A DNA stretch of 64,000 bases from Erysipelotrichaceae bacterium (GCA_021201315.1 JAJQFG010000005.1:1-64000); one strand, 5' to 3'. Positions 1-9,434 are shown, counted from the first letter of the stretch. Numbers and translations are program-made. The notes: generated from the sequence alone by a model not told the origin.

Positions 1-76
1 TCTTCCTTATCCTTTTGCAAGTACTTTTTTTATTTTTTTCTAAAAAAATTTTGTCCATTTTAAAAAATGCAGATAA

Positions 77-1450
77 TTAGCATTTTTTTGTTTCTATAAT
101 TTTTTTGATTTCCATATTTTGTTCATAAAACGTTTGATTCATACGTCCATCAATATATTCAATTTCACCTGTTTGATGATCATACGGATCTCTTCTTACA
201 TAATTGTTTTTTGGATATAAATCACCTTGTAAAGCTTGAGCACTTGGAATTCTAAAAGGATCTATATGTCCAAAATAAAAATCATGTCTTAACTTTGAAC
301 CTTTTCTATAAGCACTTCCTCCAAAAGAACAATCAGCATACAACCATCCATAAGGTGCTACATAAAATCTTGCCCAATCATGATTGCCTATCGTCAAAGG
401 TGTAGCATATAAACCAGCTTGCCATGTTGCAGGAATTCCTACAATACGGCACATTGTTATAAACAATATCGCTTGTAATCCGCAATCTCCTTTTAATCCT
501 GTTGCTATATAATTGCTTATTGGTGGTAGAGTTAAGTATTGTCTCACATATGAATACATCACATGTGATGTAATATAATCATAAATCTTTCTCGCTTTAA
601 TTAATGGATTGGTTTCTTTTCCAATAATATCATTAACCAATTCTTTTAAATACGATGTAAATACTATATGCGGTTCCATTTCCTCTAAATAACCATCTAA
701 TATATCATTGCTTACAATATCAGGATCTAATTTTTGATATTTAACATGATTTACAAATTGATATTCTACACTAACTTCTTGATTATCATTTACTTCAAAA
801 TAAACACTTCGATGATCTACATCATTATGATTTATTTCTACTAAACCATCAGAAGTATCAATGATTTTAAAATCTTCAACTTGTGCATACTCTATAGGAA
901 TTGGTAACCATACACGTATTTTTTTATTTTGTTGATATTCTTCTTTAACTTTCATGGATAATTTCACATGTATTAAATAGAATAATTCTTTCTTATCCTC
1001 TAATTTACTAATAACTTTATCCAACAACTTAGTATTATCATCATACCAAGGTGAAATATCTTTATTTATTTTTCTTGCTCTAATATTATATTTTTCTCTA
1101 GTATAGATAAGATTATCTAAAATATCTCCTTTAAACATTATCTTCCCATCGACAAATAAAAATTCTAAAGCATTTTCTTTAAACAATTGATTAAACTCTT
1201 CTTCATCAAAACCATCAATATTATTTATTAATAAATCCAATGCTTCTCGCTTAGAATAAATAAACTCTCTTGACAAGTCATCAAGTATTTCTTTTTCAAA
1301 CAACAAACGTTGTTTCAATAAATCAGGGATATCTTTTTCTAGTCTTATATCAATCATTTCTTTGACTAAATCGTAATAACCATTCCATTTTAATTTCATC
1401 AAATCCTCTGGTAAAGGAATTGATAACAGTTCCATATTATTGTAATTCAT
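77..1450 (-). CDS. Transglutaminase-like superfamily protein
   Basis: 457 aa. The C-terminal half has the transglutaminase/papain-like core: Cys in GDCGLQ (about residue 323), His in GNHDW (about 357) and Asp in YADCSFGG (about 373), spaced as a Cys-His-Asp triad. The N-terminal 150 residues are charged and helical with no recognised domain. No signal peptide or membrane segment, so probably cytoplasmic. Family members are peptidases, amidases or cross-linkers; the substrate cannot be told. The start is supported by a weak AGAGAAG ribosome site. It follows two HAD genes on the same strand with a 13-nt gap and may be the last gene of their operon. Confidence 0.8.
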   Translation of the reverse strand: MNYNNMELLSIPLPEDLMKLKWNGYYDLVKEMIDIRLEKDIPDLLKQRLLFEKEILDDLSREFIYSKREALDLLINNIDGFDEEEFNQLFKENALEFLFVDGKIMFKGDILDNLIYTREKYNIRARKINKDISPWYDDNTKLLDKVISKLEDKKELFYLIHVKLSMKVKEEYQQNKKIRVWLPIPIEYAQVEDFKIIDTSDGLVEINHNDVDHRSVYFEVNDNQEVSVEYQFVNHVKYQKLDPDIVSNDILDGYLEEMEPHIVFTSYLKELVNDIIGKETNPLIKARKIYDYITSHVMYSYVRQYLTLPPISNYIATGLKGDCGLQAILFITMCRIVGIPATWQAGLYATPLTIGNHDWARFYVAPYGWLYADCSFGGSAYRKGSKLRHDFYFGHIDPFRIPSAQALQGDLYPKNNYVRRDPYDHQTGEIEYIDGRMNQTFYEQNMEIKKIIETKKC

Positions 1451-1463
1451 ATTATCTTCTCTC

Positions 1464-2270
1464 TCATAAATATTTTTCTAAATAAACAGCTATACCATCA
1501 CTTTCATTATCTAAACACACGTCGTCCGCAATAGCTTTAACACTATCAAAGGAATTAGCCATTGCTATACCTAATCCAGCTGTTTCTATCATTTCTATAT
1601 CATTTTCACCATTACCAAAAGCTATAGTATCTTCTATATCAATTTTCTTGAGTAATGTATATTGTTTTAAAGCACTTCCTTTATGTATATTTAAAGGATT
1701 CACCTCAACCCAGTCATTGTCAACTCGGCAATAATCATAATCTTTTTCGTCTATTTTACTAAGCATATCTTCAATAATTGATGATGATTGCATTAAAGCT
1801 ATCTTTCTTAAATCATTGAATTCATGTAATGGTATATCATTGATAGATTCAACCATATATTTTGGCATACCAACAAAATGTTGTGTCAAAATATTTGTAT
1901 GGGCATTTTCAACAATATATAATACATCTTTAAAAAAGAAGACCATATCTAAATTATATTTTTTAGCAACTTCAAATACTTTTAAAGCTTCTTCCTTATG
2001 AAGTTTATTTTCTTCAAATAATAATTCTCCTTGATAATCATAAATTTCTAATCCATTTAAACATATATAGCCACTCATTGGAAATTGATCGATATTCAAC
2101 AAATTTCCAAATTCTTTTAACGAAATAATATCTCTACCACTAGCTAAAACGACACCAACACCCTTATTTTGCATTTTCATTAATATATCGTATGTGTATG
2201 GTCTAATATTAAGATGATTATCTAATAATGTCCCATCCATATCCAAAGCAACTAATTTAATATTTTCCAT
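1464..2270 (-). CDS. Cof-type HAD-IIB hydrolase
   Basis: 268 aa, normal for Cof-type phosphatases. Motif I is DMDGT at residues 10-14 (nucleophile Asp10, acid/base Asp12) and the C-terminal motif IV is GNGENDIEM. The family dephosphorylates sugar phosphates, FMN or PLP; the substrate is unknown. It overlaps the upstream paralogue by 14 nt, so the pair is translationally coupled and probably a tandem duplication. Confidence 0.9.
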   Translation of the reverse strand: MENIKLVALDMDGTLLDNHLNIRPYTYDILMKMQNKGVGVVLASGRDIISLKEFGNLLNIDQFPMSGYICLNGLEIYDYQGELLFEENKLHKEEALKVFEVAKKYNLDMVFFFKDVLYIVENAHTNILTQHFVGMPKYMVESINDIPLHEFNDLRKIALMQSSSIIEDMLSKIDEKDYDYCRVDNDWVEVNPLNIHKGSALKQYTLLKKIDIEDTIAFGNGENDIEMIETAGLGIAMANSFDSVKAIADDVCLDNESDGIAVYLEKYL

Positions 2271-3057
2271 TATTCTTTAAAACATCCTTTATCTTTTGTA
2301 ATACGCCTTGTTCATCATTTGATTGTATAACTTCATAAGCTATGTTCTTAATTGGTTCCACCGCATTAGCCATTGCACAACCATATTTTACTTGTTGAAG
2401 CATCTCATAATCGTTCATTTGATCCCCAAAAGCCATACATTCATCTTTATTTATATCATAAATCATTTGTAGAAATTGTATACCTATTCCTTTATGAGCA
2501 TCTTTATTTTGAATATCAACCCATTCATTGCCAGAAGTAACTATGCGAAGTTCTGATGGAAATTGATCTTTAATTTCCTCAAATATTTCATAAGCTTTCT
2601 GCTTATAATCATATACTGCTATTTTAATAATATCATCATCCACTTCATCAAAAGAATTTACAAATGAATAATTACAATAATATTTCTTCACTTCATTTCT
2701 TAAACTAAAATGTTCTTTTAAAACATAAGCACCTTTTTTACCACAAACAACCAATACAACACGTTGATTATCCTGTAATACATTTCTAATAAGTTTCACA
2801 TGCTCAGGCTTAATAATATTACTATATAATTCTTTTGCTCCTGCGGCTATATATCCACCATTTTCTGCCACAAAATACATTTGTTCACTTAAAGGTATAA
2901 ATTTTTGATATAAACGATAATATTGATTTCCGCTTGCTATAGCAAACTTAATATTTTGTTTCTTCATTTCATAAAAGATATCAATGAATTCTTTATCAAA
3001 TTGCTTATCGGAATTCAAAAATGTTCCATCCATATCCGTTGCTATTAATTTAATCAT
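2257..3057 (-). CDS. Cof-type HAD-IIB hydrolase (second paralogue)
   Basis: 266 aa. DMDGT lies at residues 8-12 and FGDQMNDYEM is the Mg-binding motif IV. It has the same architecture as the downstream gene it overlaps, but the sequences are clearly diverged. A cytoplasmic phosphatase of unknown substrate. The gene lies 9 nt after the Bcp peroxiredoxin, so the whole minus-strand run from 4555 down to 77 may be one transcript. Confidence 0.9.
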   Translation of the reverse strand: MIKLIATDMDGTFLNSDKQFDKEFIDIFYEMKKQNIKFAIASGNQYYRLYQKFIPLSEQMYFVAENGGYIAAGAKELYSNIIKPEHVKLIRNVLQDNQRVVLVVCGKKGAYVLKEHFSLRNEVKKYYCNYSFVNSFDEVDDDIIKIAVYDYKQKAYEIFEEIKDQFPSELRIVTSGNEWVDIQNKDAHKGIGIQFLQMIYDINKDECMAFGDQMNDYEMLQQVKYGCAMANAVEPIKNIAYEVIQSNDEQGVLQKIKDVLKNNGKY

Positions 3058-3066
3058 GAAATTCTC

Positions 3067-3519
3067 CTATAACTCATTTAACATTTGTGTTGGATTGTCT
3101 GCGGCTTTAACTTTTCCAAACGCTTTTTCAATGACACCTTCTTCATTAATTAGATATGTAGTTCTAACAACGCCCATCGATTTCTTTCCATACATTGTTT
3201 TTTCTTTATACACATCATAAGCCTTAATAGCTATTAAATCAGGATCAGATATGAGCGTAAAAGGTAAATGATATTTTTCTTCAAATCTTTTATGTGATTT
3301 AACAGAATCCTTGCTTACACCAATAACTTCTGCCCCTTTTTCAATAAAATGAGGGTAGTTTTCCGCAAAACCACAAGCTTGTTTTGTACAACCAGCCGTA
3401 TTATCTCTAGGATAAAAATATAAAACAACTTTCTTGCCTAAATATTGACTTAAAGTAACAGTATCACCATTTTGATCTAACAATTCAAAATCTGGTGCTT
3501 TTATTCCAACTTCCAACAT
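3067..3519 (-). CDS. bcp: Bcp/PrxQ-type thioredoxin-dependent peroxiredoxin
   Basis: 150 aa from the ATG at 3519 (MLEVGIKAPDF). Longer in-frame starts lie inside the upstream gene and are rejected because the family begins here and an AAAAGGAG site precedes. Peroxidatic Cys44 in NTAGCTKQAC with resolving Cys49 five residues on is the PrxQ pattern. It reduces H2O2 and organic peroxides using thioredoxin. Adjacent to the UPF0158 gene (1-nt gap), so cotranslated. Confidence 0.93.
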   Translation of the reverse strand: MLEVGIKAPDFELLDQNGDTVTLSQYLGKKVVLYFYPRDNTAGCTKQACGFAENYPHFIEKGAEVIGVSKDSVKSHKRFEEKYHLPFTLISDPDLIAIKAYDVYKEKTMYGKKSMGVVRTTYLINEEGVIEKAFGKVKAADNPTQMLNEL

Positions 3520-3520
3520 T

Positions 3521-3991
3521 TTATAACCACTCAAACTCCTTTTCATATTCTTCACAAAATTTCTTAATATCATCTGTTTTTGTACTATATTCAATATCAC
3601 GATACTTACACCAATCTATGGCTTTTTTGATATATGCCATTTTTTTAAATTGATAATAGTCTTGAGCAATACCATAATAATTAATCGCATCTTTAAAATT
3701 GCGATAAGCTTTACGTCGATTTAATCTTCTTAGCAATTCTTTTGCATATTCTTTATTATCCAATGAATATGCAAAATCTTCCATAACATGCCATTCATCC
3801 AATTCATATTGATCAGGTAATCTTATATAATAATCATTTTCTTCAATTTCTTCAGCCAATTCAGTGTCATCCTCAAATGCTGCATCAGTCATCAAATAAA
3901 CAATTTCCCCAGTTTTCGTATTAAGAAATTGTTCGATAAAATCTGATGCTCCATCTAATGCTTCTGCAATATCCTCAATATAAATCATCAT
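3521..3991 (-). CDS. UPF0158 family protein
   Basis: 156 aa. It matches the UPF0158 pattern: an N-terminal helix, then NTKTGEIVYL, an RLPDQYELDEW segment, a leucine-rich LLRRLNRRKAYRNFKD stretch and a C-terminal WCKYRDIEY. The function of the family is unknown. It is acidic and cytoplasmic. A ribosome site (AGGAGG) precedes the start, and the gene sits between an SRAP protein and a peroxiredoxin in one direction, a stress-flavoured context. Confidence 0.8.
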   Translation of the reverse strand: MMIYIEDIAEALDGASDFIEQFLNTKTGEIVYLMTDAAFEDDTELAEEIEENDYYIRLPDQYELDEWHVMEDFAYSLDNKEYAKELLRRLNRRKAYRNFKDAINYYGIAQDYYQFKKMAYIKKAIDWCKYRDIEYSTKTDDIKKFCEEYEKEFEWL

Positions 3992-3997
3992 ATCCTC

Positions 3998-4555
3998 CTA
4001 AAATAACTTTGGTTGGTAAACTCCCGAAACTATTTCCAAATCATTATTTTCAATTTGTAAAAAATAATCTAATTTTTGATTATTTCTTAACCATTGATTC
4101 ATAGAAGCTTCTTCAATCATCAACGGCATACGATGATGAATAGGCTTCATGACTTCATTAGCCTTCGTTGTGATAATAGAAACTTCATTATTTATATTAT
4201 ATATACCTGCCAAAAGAATGGTTTGATGACTTTTAGATTCAAAAGCAAAGGTATGTTTGTCTTTATCTTTTTCATAAAATCCTTGAGCTGGTATTAAGCA
4301 TCTACGATATATAATATCATTTTGAAATAATTTTCTTTCTCTTATAGTCTCACTTCTTGCATTAATAACTTTCTTATTATAAATAGAATAGCCCCAAGGC
4401 ATCATTTTACAAATACGTTGATTGTTTTGCATAAGAATAATTGGAATTTTTTGTACTGGTTGATAATCACAATTTGTATTCTTACTGAAATTAACATCAA
4501 CATGCGTATCAATAAAATGATAAGTATCCTGACTATAATAATATTTACCACACAT
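3998..4555 (-). CDS. SOS response-associated peptidase family (SRAP/YedK/HMCES)
   Basis: 185 aa from the ATG at 4555, which places the catalytic Cys at position 2 (MCGKYY). SRAP proteins need this Cys exposed after Met removal to form a thiazolidine crosslink with abasic sites in ssDNA. Other family motifs are present: NARSET, CLIPAQGFYE (the Glu) and HHRMPLMI (the His). The upstream in-frame ATG (4585) would bury Cys2 and is rejected. GGAG and AAAGAG precede the chosen start. Confidence 0.9.
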   Translation of the reverse strand: MCGKYYYSQDTYHFIDTHVDVNFSKNTNCDYQPVQKIPIILMQNNQRICKMMPWGYSIYNKKVINARSETIRERKLFQNDIIYRRCLIPAQGFYEKDKDKHTFAFESKSHQTILLAGIYNINNEVSIITTKANEVMKPIHHRMPLMIEEASMNQWLRNNQKLDYFLQIENNDLEIVSGVYQPKLF

Positions 4556-4663
4556 CTCTTTCATCTCCATGCTTATTATACTCAAATTGATGATTATATG
4601 AAAGATATTTTTAGCTTATCATTATGAGTTTATTGTGTTAAGATTATTTTAGGAGGATGAACA

Positions 4664-5056
4664 ATGAATGAAGTTTATGATTATTTAAAAAAATGTGGTA
4701 CTTATTATTTAGCTACTGTTGAAAACGATCAACCTAGAGTAAGACCTTTTGGTACTGTTTGTTTATTCGAAAACAAATTATATATTCAAACAGGTAAATC
4801 AAAAGATGTTGCTAAGCAAATTGCTAATTCACCTAAGGTTGAAATTTGTGCTTGTACCGGTCCTACTTGGATAAGAGTTGCAGGGACTTTAGTGGAAGAT
4901 GAACGAATTGAAGCTCAAGAAGCAATGTTGAATGATTATCCATCACTTAAGAATACATATCAAGCTGGTGATGGTAATACAGTTGTTTATTATTTTAAAG
5001 AAGCTACCGCTACATTATCATCATTCAATGATGAGCCAAAAGTATATCATTTTTAA
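4664..5056 (+). CDS. Pyridoxamine 5'-phosphate oxidase family FMN-binding protein
   Basis: 130 aa single-domain split beta-barrel. Motifs YLATVENDQPRVRPFG, KLYIQTGKSKDVAKQI and PKVEICA are typical of small flavin-binding PPOX-like proteins. Probably binds FMN or F420-like cofactors; substrate unknown. AGGAGG precedes the ATG. It is transcribed divergently from the SRAP gene and ends at a strong bidirectional terminator. Confidence 0.88.
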   Translation: MNEVYDYLKKCGTYYLATVENDQPRVRPFGTVCLFENKLYIQTGKSKDVAKQIANSPKVEICACTGPTWIRVAGTLVEDERIEAQEAMLNDYPSLKNTYQAGDGNTVVYYFKEATATLSSFNDEPKVYHF

Positions 5057-5083
5057 AAAGCCAGAATTTTAATCTGGCTTTTC
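5055..5083. terminator. Bidirectional intrinsic terminator
   Basis: Arms AAAAGCCAGA and TCTGGCTTTT around an AT loop, with A and T tracts on the two sides. It serves the plus-strand PPOX gene and the minus-strand gene ending at 5069. Confidence 0.85.
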
Positions 5084-5551
5084 TAATAAGGAAATAATTT
5101 TAGATAGAGTATATCCTTTTTTAATATAGAAATCGAATCGATAAAGTTGATCATTACTTAATTGATCAATAAACGCTAGATCATCATTTGGATACAATTC
5201 ATGCATATAATTCATAATAGTTACTAAGCATTTACTTTTACTTTTTTCATCTTTTTCTTTTATTTCTAAACGCTTCTCTTCTTTATAAAATGCTTTTTTC
5301 ATTTCATCCTGCATATCACTAAATACATCCTGTAATTCTAATGTCTCAATATAACAGTTCAAATCATGCTCCATAACATAATCCATAACTTCTAACACTC
5401 CCATTTTTACACCTAATATTTTTTCTAAAACAACGATATTAAAACAATAATAATAAACATCATCATTTATTTCTTTATCTAATTCATAAAACAATCTAGT
5501 ATCTTCATAATCTCTTCTAAAATATACTTCACAATTACGTAATGGTTCCAT
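5069..5551 (-). CDS. Hypothetical protein, 160 aa
   Basis: Not recognised. Acidic in the first half, with a Lys/Glu-rich helical stretch (KEEKRLEIKEKDEKSKSK) near residues 90-107 and a C-terminal tail ending in the terminator stem. No signal peptide or membrane helix. A GGAGGTAA ribosome site precedes the ATG, so the gene is real. It stands alone between convergent and divergent neighbours. Confidence 0.6.
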   Translation of the reverse strand: MEPLRNCEVYFRRDYEDTRLFYELDKEINDDVYYYCFNIVVLEKILGVKMGVLEVMDYVMEHDLNCYIETLELQDVFSDMQDEMKKAFYKEEKRLEIKEKDEKSKSKCLVTIMNYMHELYPNDDLAFIDQLSNDQLYRFDFYIKKGYTLSKIISLLEKPD

Positions 5552-5780
5552 TTCTATTACCTCCTAACCCATTAAACAAAGTTTCTTTAATTTCATACAA
5601 AGATTTGTCCTCTGCTCAATTAGCGCATTGCTAAACGCTCATTCTTATTTAAAATACTCACAAAAGCAAAATCAAGCCATAAATAATGAACACTTTTAAA
5701 GAGTCCAATCTCATCATAATACATTACATTAGTTACCTTTCTACATTTCTCCTTTCGTTATTCATAAGAGGGTACAAAAA

Positions 5781-5802
5781 AACGTTGATTTCAATCAACG
5801 TT
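5781..5802 (-). terminator. Intrinsic terminator after the toxin gene
   Basis: Perfect inverted repeat (AACGTTGATT/AATCAACGTT) followed on the minus strand by a T run. A copy of the same hairpin lies at 6455-6475 on the other side of the toxin-antitoxin pair. Confidence 0.8.
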
Positions 5803-5827
5803 AACTTTGTATATGGAAAAACAACTA

Positions 5828-6139
5828 TTAAATACCAACAGTATCTAACTTATTAGGAATTATATAATATATTGTAACAGTACAATCTATCTTATTCACT
5901 AGATAAATAACTTTATACTTATCAACAATCATCACACGCAAACTGATTTCATCATGATAAACTGTATTTAAACACGAACGAAATCGTTCAGGCACAAAGG
6001 ATAAGTCAGCTATATTCTCCAATAATTTCTGATATATACGCGTAGCATATCTAGGATTCTGCAAATCTATAGCATTATAATAAAAAATATTTCTTAAATC
6101 ATTTTCGGCTTTTTCACTTATAATTATCTTGTAATCCAA
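5828..6139 (-). CDS. Type II toxin, RelE/ParE superfamily
   Basis: 103 aa. It has the ParE/RelE fold signature: IIISEKAENDLRNIFYY at the N-terminus, a central FVPERF segment, then the beta-rich end RVMIVDKYKVIYLVN...VTIYYI. RelE members cleave ribosome-bound mRNA and ParE members poison gyrase; sequence alone does not decide. It overlaps the antitoxin gene by 16 nt, the usual antitoxin-first order. Confidence 0.88.
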   Translation of the reverse strand: MDYKIIISEKAENDLRNIFYYNAIDLQNPRYATRIYQKLLENIADLSFVPERFRSCLNTVYHDEISLRVMIVDKYKVIYLVNKIDCTVTIYYIIPNKLDTVGI

Positions 6140-6339
6140 GAATTAAACTCTCTACTTAGTTCAGCAAAAACTTGTTCAGCAGGTTTAACTCTTCCTTCTA
6201 AAATTTGTTTTTCAACCTCAGGAATCAGCACATTAAGCTCATAATCACTTAAAACATATGGATCCTGTTCTATATTATTAGGAACATCTCCAACAATTTC
6301 TGATTCAACATAGGCATCTAAATGAATAGATTCTGACAT
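6124..6339 (-). CDS. Antitoxin partner of the RelE/ParE toxin
   Basis: 71 aa from the ATG at 6339, preceded by AGGAG; the upstream in-frame ATGs lack one. Acidic N-terminal half and a C-terminal segment (GRVKPAEQVFAELSREFNSWI) of the type that wraps the toxin. The N-terminal DNA-binding part is not clearly a known fold. Assigned by position and overlap with the toxin gene. Confidence 0.75.
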   Translation of the reverse strand: MSESIHLDAYVESEIVGDVPNNIEQDPYVLSDYELNVLIPEVEKQILEGRVKPAEQVFAELSREFNSWITR

Positions 6340-6454
6340 GCATATCACTCCTATAAACACATTATACATATTTGCGATAAACAAATCAATACTTTTCTAA
6401 TCTTTCTTAATATTAGTTTTATCATTCGTAGCCAAATTGATTTTGAATACAAAA

Positions 6455-6475
6455 AACGTTGATTTCAATCAACGT
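6455..6475 (-). repeat. Second copy of the terminator hairpin
   Basis: Same AACGTTGATT...AATCAACGT inverted repeat as 5781-5802, again followed on the minus strand by a T run. Together the two copies bracket the toxin-antitoxin pair. Confidence 0.7.
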
Positions 6476-6623
6476 AATGACATAATTTGTTTTATCCATA
6501 ATAAACCCCCTTACTATTATATATACGCTTTTTGTGTCGCATTTTTCTTTTCAAAATTAAAAAAAATTTATTTTTTATCAAAATAGTCTTTAATTATTTA
6601 AATTTTAAAGTCTTATACACAAA

Positions 6624-6647
6624 AAAGTAGAATTCAACTTCTACTTT
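6624..6647 (-). terminator. Intrinsic terminator overlapping the MalY-like stop codon
   Basis: AAAGTAGAA/TTCTACTTT stem with a minus-strand T run. The stop codon at 6634-6636 lies inside the loop region. Confidence 0.75.
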
Positions 6648-7800
6648 CATACATATATAAACCATTTTTTAAACGCTGCATACCATCTTGTAATCTTGAC
6701 ATCGGACAAGCTACGTTAACTCTTACAAAAGTTCTTCCATTTTCCCCGTATTCTTCTCCTGAAGTTATATACAAGCCAGTAGTTTTTCTTATAAATTCAC
6801 ATAACTCATCAGTATTATCCGTGTACTTACTACAATCAATCCACAACAAATAAGTTGCTTCACTAGGTACAACATATAATAAAGGTAATTCCTTTTGAAT
6901 ATATTGACATGCATAGTCTTTATTTTTTTGAATATAGATATTCAATTCTTTTAACCATTGTTTACCTTTGGTAAAAGCTGATATACCTGCCACTTGAGAA
7001 AAAGTATTTCCTTCTGCAACCTCATCTGTATTGATGCCACGATTGACTTTATGTCTTAATGCCTCATTTGCTACAATAATACACGAAGATTGCAATCCTG
7101 CTAAATTAAAACATTTTGTTGGAGCTACACATGTTATACTGATATTAAGATTTATTTCATTAACTGAAGCAAGCGGTATATATTCCTTACCTGGTTTGAC
7201 AATATCACAATGAATTTCATCAGATAAAACAATAACATGGTGCTTTTTACATAACTTTCCAATTTTTTCTAATGTTTCTCTATTCCAAATTTTGCCAATC
7301 GGATTATGGGGATTACAAAAGATTAGAAGTGTTGTTTCAGGATGTGATAGTTTCTTTTCCAAATCTTCATAATCAATATGATATTCTTTACCATCATAAA
7401 TTAGATTACTTGATAATACATGTCTTCCATTATTCAATATAGAATTATAAAATATATTATAAACAGGTGATAATATAACAACATTTTCACCTACTTGAGT
7501 AACTCTTCTAACAATCGATGAAATAGCTGGCACAACACCTATACAAAACATCATCCATTCTCTATCCATATCAAAATGATGTTCATCATACCACCAATCT
7601 CTAATCGCCTTAAAATAAGTTTCATCATCAACATTATAACCAAAAATTCCATGATCAACTCTTGTATGTAAATCCTCTATAATTTCAGGTGCTGTTTCAA
7701 AATCCATATCGGCAACCCACATAGGCAATTCATTTTCTTTCACATCCCATTTTAAAGAATTGGTATGAAAACGATTCGTTAATTTATCAAAATCATACAT
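6634..7800 (-). CDS. MalY/PatB family aminotransferase (cystathionine beta-lyase-like)
   Basis: 388 aa, full-length fold-type I PLP enzyme. The PLP Lys is K229 in APTKCFNLAG, and FCNPHNPIGK and SDEIHCDI are the Asn and Asp contacts typical of the MalY/PatB branch. Expected reaction: C-S beta-elimination of cystathionine or cysteine giving pyruvate, ammonia and a thiol. It overlaps the DUF3737 gene by 8 nt and is the last gene of a four-gene minus-strand operon starting at 9353. Confidence 0.9.
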   Translation of the reverse strand: MYDFDKLTNRFHTNSLKWDVKENELPMWVADMDFETAPEIIEDLHTRVDHGIFGYNVDDETYFKAIRDWWYDEHHFDMDREWMMFCIGVVPAISSIVRRVTQVGENVVILSPVYNIFYNSILNNGRHVLSSNLIYDGKEYHIDYEDLEKKLSHPETTLLIFCNPHNPIGKIWNRETLEKIGKLCKKHHVIVLSDEIHCDIVKPGKEYIPLASVNEINLNISITCVAPTKCFNLAGLQSSCIIVANEALRHKVNRGINTDEVAEGNTFSQVAGISAFTKGKQWLKELNIYIQKNKDYACQYIQKELPLLYVVPSEATYLLWIDCSKYTDNTDELCEFIRKTTGLYITSGEEYGENGRTFVRVNVACPMSRLQDGMQRLKNGLYMYESRS

Positions 7801-8677
7801 AAGCTATTCTCCCACAACATTCATCACATTTATTCTTATTTCTTTCAATCAATGTTGTTTGACTAATATCAACTTTATCAGCTTCATGAATATATTCACC
7901 AACACTATCTACTATAATATTTCCTGAAATAGGATTCATAATACTATCAACATGACTACAAATATCAGCATCTATATCTGTACAGAATTCAAAAGCCAAA
8001 GTCGTATTAATAAGTTTACAATTTTCCATCTTTAATCCTTCAATATAACAAAGTCCTTGTAAACTTTCTATTGTACAATTAACAAATCTTAAATTCTTAG
8101 AATTCCATCCTAAATATTCACCAATAATAACAGAATCATAAACTGTTACATTTTCGCAATTCCAAAAAGCATCCTTAGAATTCAACTGTGAATTTCTAAC
8201 AACAATATTCTTACCACCATCAAAACAATAATTACCACTTAAATATAATCTATCAACTTCTATATCTTCACTATTCATACCATAATAATCCCCTCTAGCA
8301 TGAACATTATTTAAATGAATTTTTTGACAATTCCAAAATGTTTCTTCTGCATTTGGCATATCAACATTTACTAAAGTAATATCTTTTCCTCTTCTAAATG
8401 TTTTAGGTGCTTCAATCATGGAATCAGATATATGAATATGATTGGTATACCATATACCTGATCTAGCAGTTTCTAATAACGTAGTTTGATTCACTTCTAT
8501 ATTTTGACAATACCATAATGGATATTTCCATTTAAAAATACTATTATCAATTTCAATATTCTTGCTTTCTTTTAATGGTGACTCACCATCCGCAAAAATA
8601 CCACTATCTATCTTTAATCCATCACTTTGAAATAAAGCACGTTCCCCCGTATAATAACCTTGTTTTAATGTATTCAT
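7793..8677 (-). CDS. DUF3737 family beta-helix protein
   Basis: 294 aa built of short repeats of the type ..xGxNIxVxNSxL.., each with Trp-Asn-Cys or Phe-Trp-Asn elements (FWNCQKI, FWNCENV, YLGWNSKN), consistent with a right-handed beta-helix. It matches DUF3737, a family often found next to MalY-like enzymes. Function unknown. The C-terminus carries CDECC, a possible metal site. Coupled to MalY by overlap. Confidence 0.85.
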   Translation of the reverse strand: MNTLKQGYYTGERALFQSDGLKIDSGIFADGESPLKESKNIEIDNSIFKWKYPLWYCQNIEVNQTTLLETARSGIWYTNHIHISDSMIEAPKTFRRGKDITLVNVDMPNAEETFWNCQKIHLNNVHARGDYYGMNSEDIEVDRLYLSGNYCFDGGKNIVVRNSQLNSKDAFWNCENVTVYDSVIIGEYLGWNSKNLRFVNCTIESLQGLCYIEGLKMENCKLINTTLAFEFCTDIDADICSHVDSIMNPISGNIIVDSVGEYIHEADKVDISQTTLIERNKNKCDECCGRIAYV

Positions 8678-8679
8678 TC

Positions 8680-9120
8680 TTATTCCTCCAATCTTATATG
8701 AATGGTACTAGATTCCATTAATGAAACATCTAAGTTATCAATATGTCCAATAAGTGTATATTGATAAGATGTATTAAAATCTTTATAAAATATAACTAGA
8801 CAATTATTTCCAAATAACATAACATCACCTACTTGAATATAATTAATTGATGAAGATTGACTAGGTAATGTTTCTTCTAAATATACATATTGTTCGTTAT
8901 TATTTAATTGTTGTAATGTTAAATCTAATGGTAATAATTCAATTAATGCTTCAGCTGTTTCATTATCATATAAATTTAATATAAAACTTTGATTTTCTAT
9001 AATAATATTCATATTTTCATCATCCTGTTCTTCAATATTATTTATTTTTTGATTATCCACTACTTTACTGTGACATCCTACCACAAATATCATGCATAAA
9101 CATAATAAAATCTTTTTCAT
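8680..9120 (-). CDS. Lipoprotein with cyclophilin-like fold
   Basis: 146 aa. Signal peptide MKKILLCLCMIFVVGC with the lipobox VVGC and lipidated Cys16, so anchored on the outer face of the membrane. The rest (MNIIIENQSFILNLYDNETAEAL... VGDVMLFGNNCLVIFY) matches the cyclophilin-like beta-barrel family (PF18050 type). No proline isomerase activity is proven for this family. It overlaps the upstream small gene by the ATGA arrangement. Confidence 0.83.
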   Translation of the reverse strand: MKKILLCLCMIFVVGCHSKVVDNQKINNIEEQDDENMNIIIENQSFILNLYDNETAEALIELLPLDLTLQQLNNNEQYVYLEETLPSQSSSINYIQVGDVMLFGNNCLVIFYKDFNTSYQYTLIGHIDNLDVSLMESSTIHIRLEE

Positions 9121-9353
9121 AATTGTTCTTTCTTTAATTCATATAATAAGTAATCTAGACAATCAATTTGTTTTTGTCTATCGTGTAACTTGTCTAATAA
9201 TTCATATCTTTGTTTTTTTAATAGGAGCGTTTGTCTTTGATAATCATCATTCTTATCACATTCTAATATTTGACATATATATTCTTCATCACATCCAGCA
9301 TCTATTAAATTATCTCTTAATTCATCTTTAGGTATATGACTCATATTCTTCAC
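9117..9353 (-). CDS. Hypothetical 78-aa protein, first gene of the MalY operon
   Basis: Acidic N-terminal part with two Cys (DAGCDEEYICQILEC) then a basic coiled-coil-like helix (QTLLLKKQRYELLDKLHDRQKQ). No known domain recognised. A ribosome site (GAGGTG) precedes the ATG at 9353. It heads the operon with the lipoprotein, DUF3737 and MalY-like genes. Confidence 0.65.
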   Translation of the reverse strand: MKNMSHIPKDELRDNLIDAGCDEEYICQILECDKNDDYQRQTLLLKKQRYELLDKLHDRQKQIDCLDYLLYELKKEQL

Positions 9354-9434
9354 CTCATAAATATTATAAAACCAAAAAATACATTAAACAAATGCTTATA
9401 TTTCATACTTTACTATGCTTTTTAAGTATGAAAA

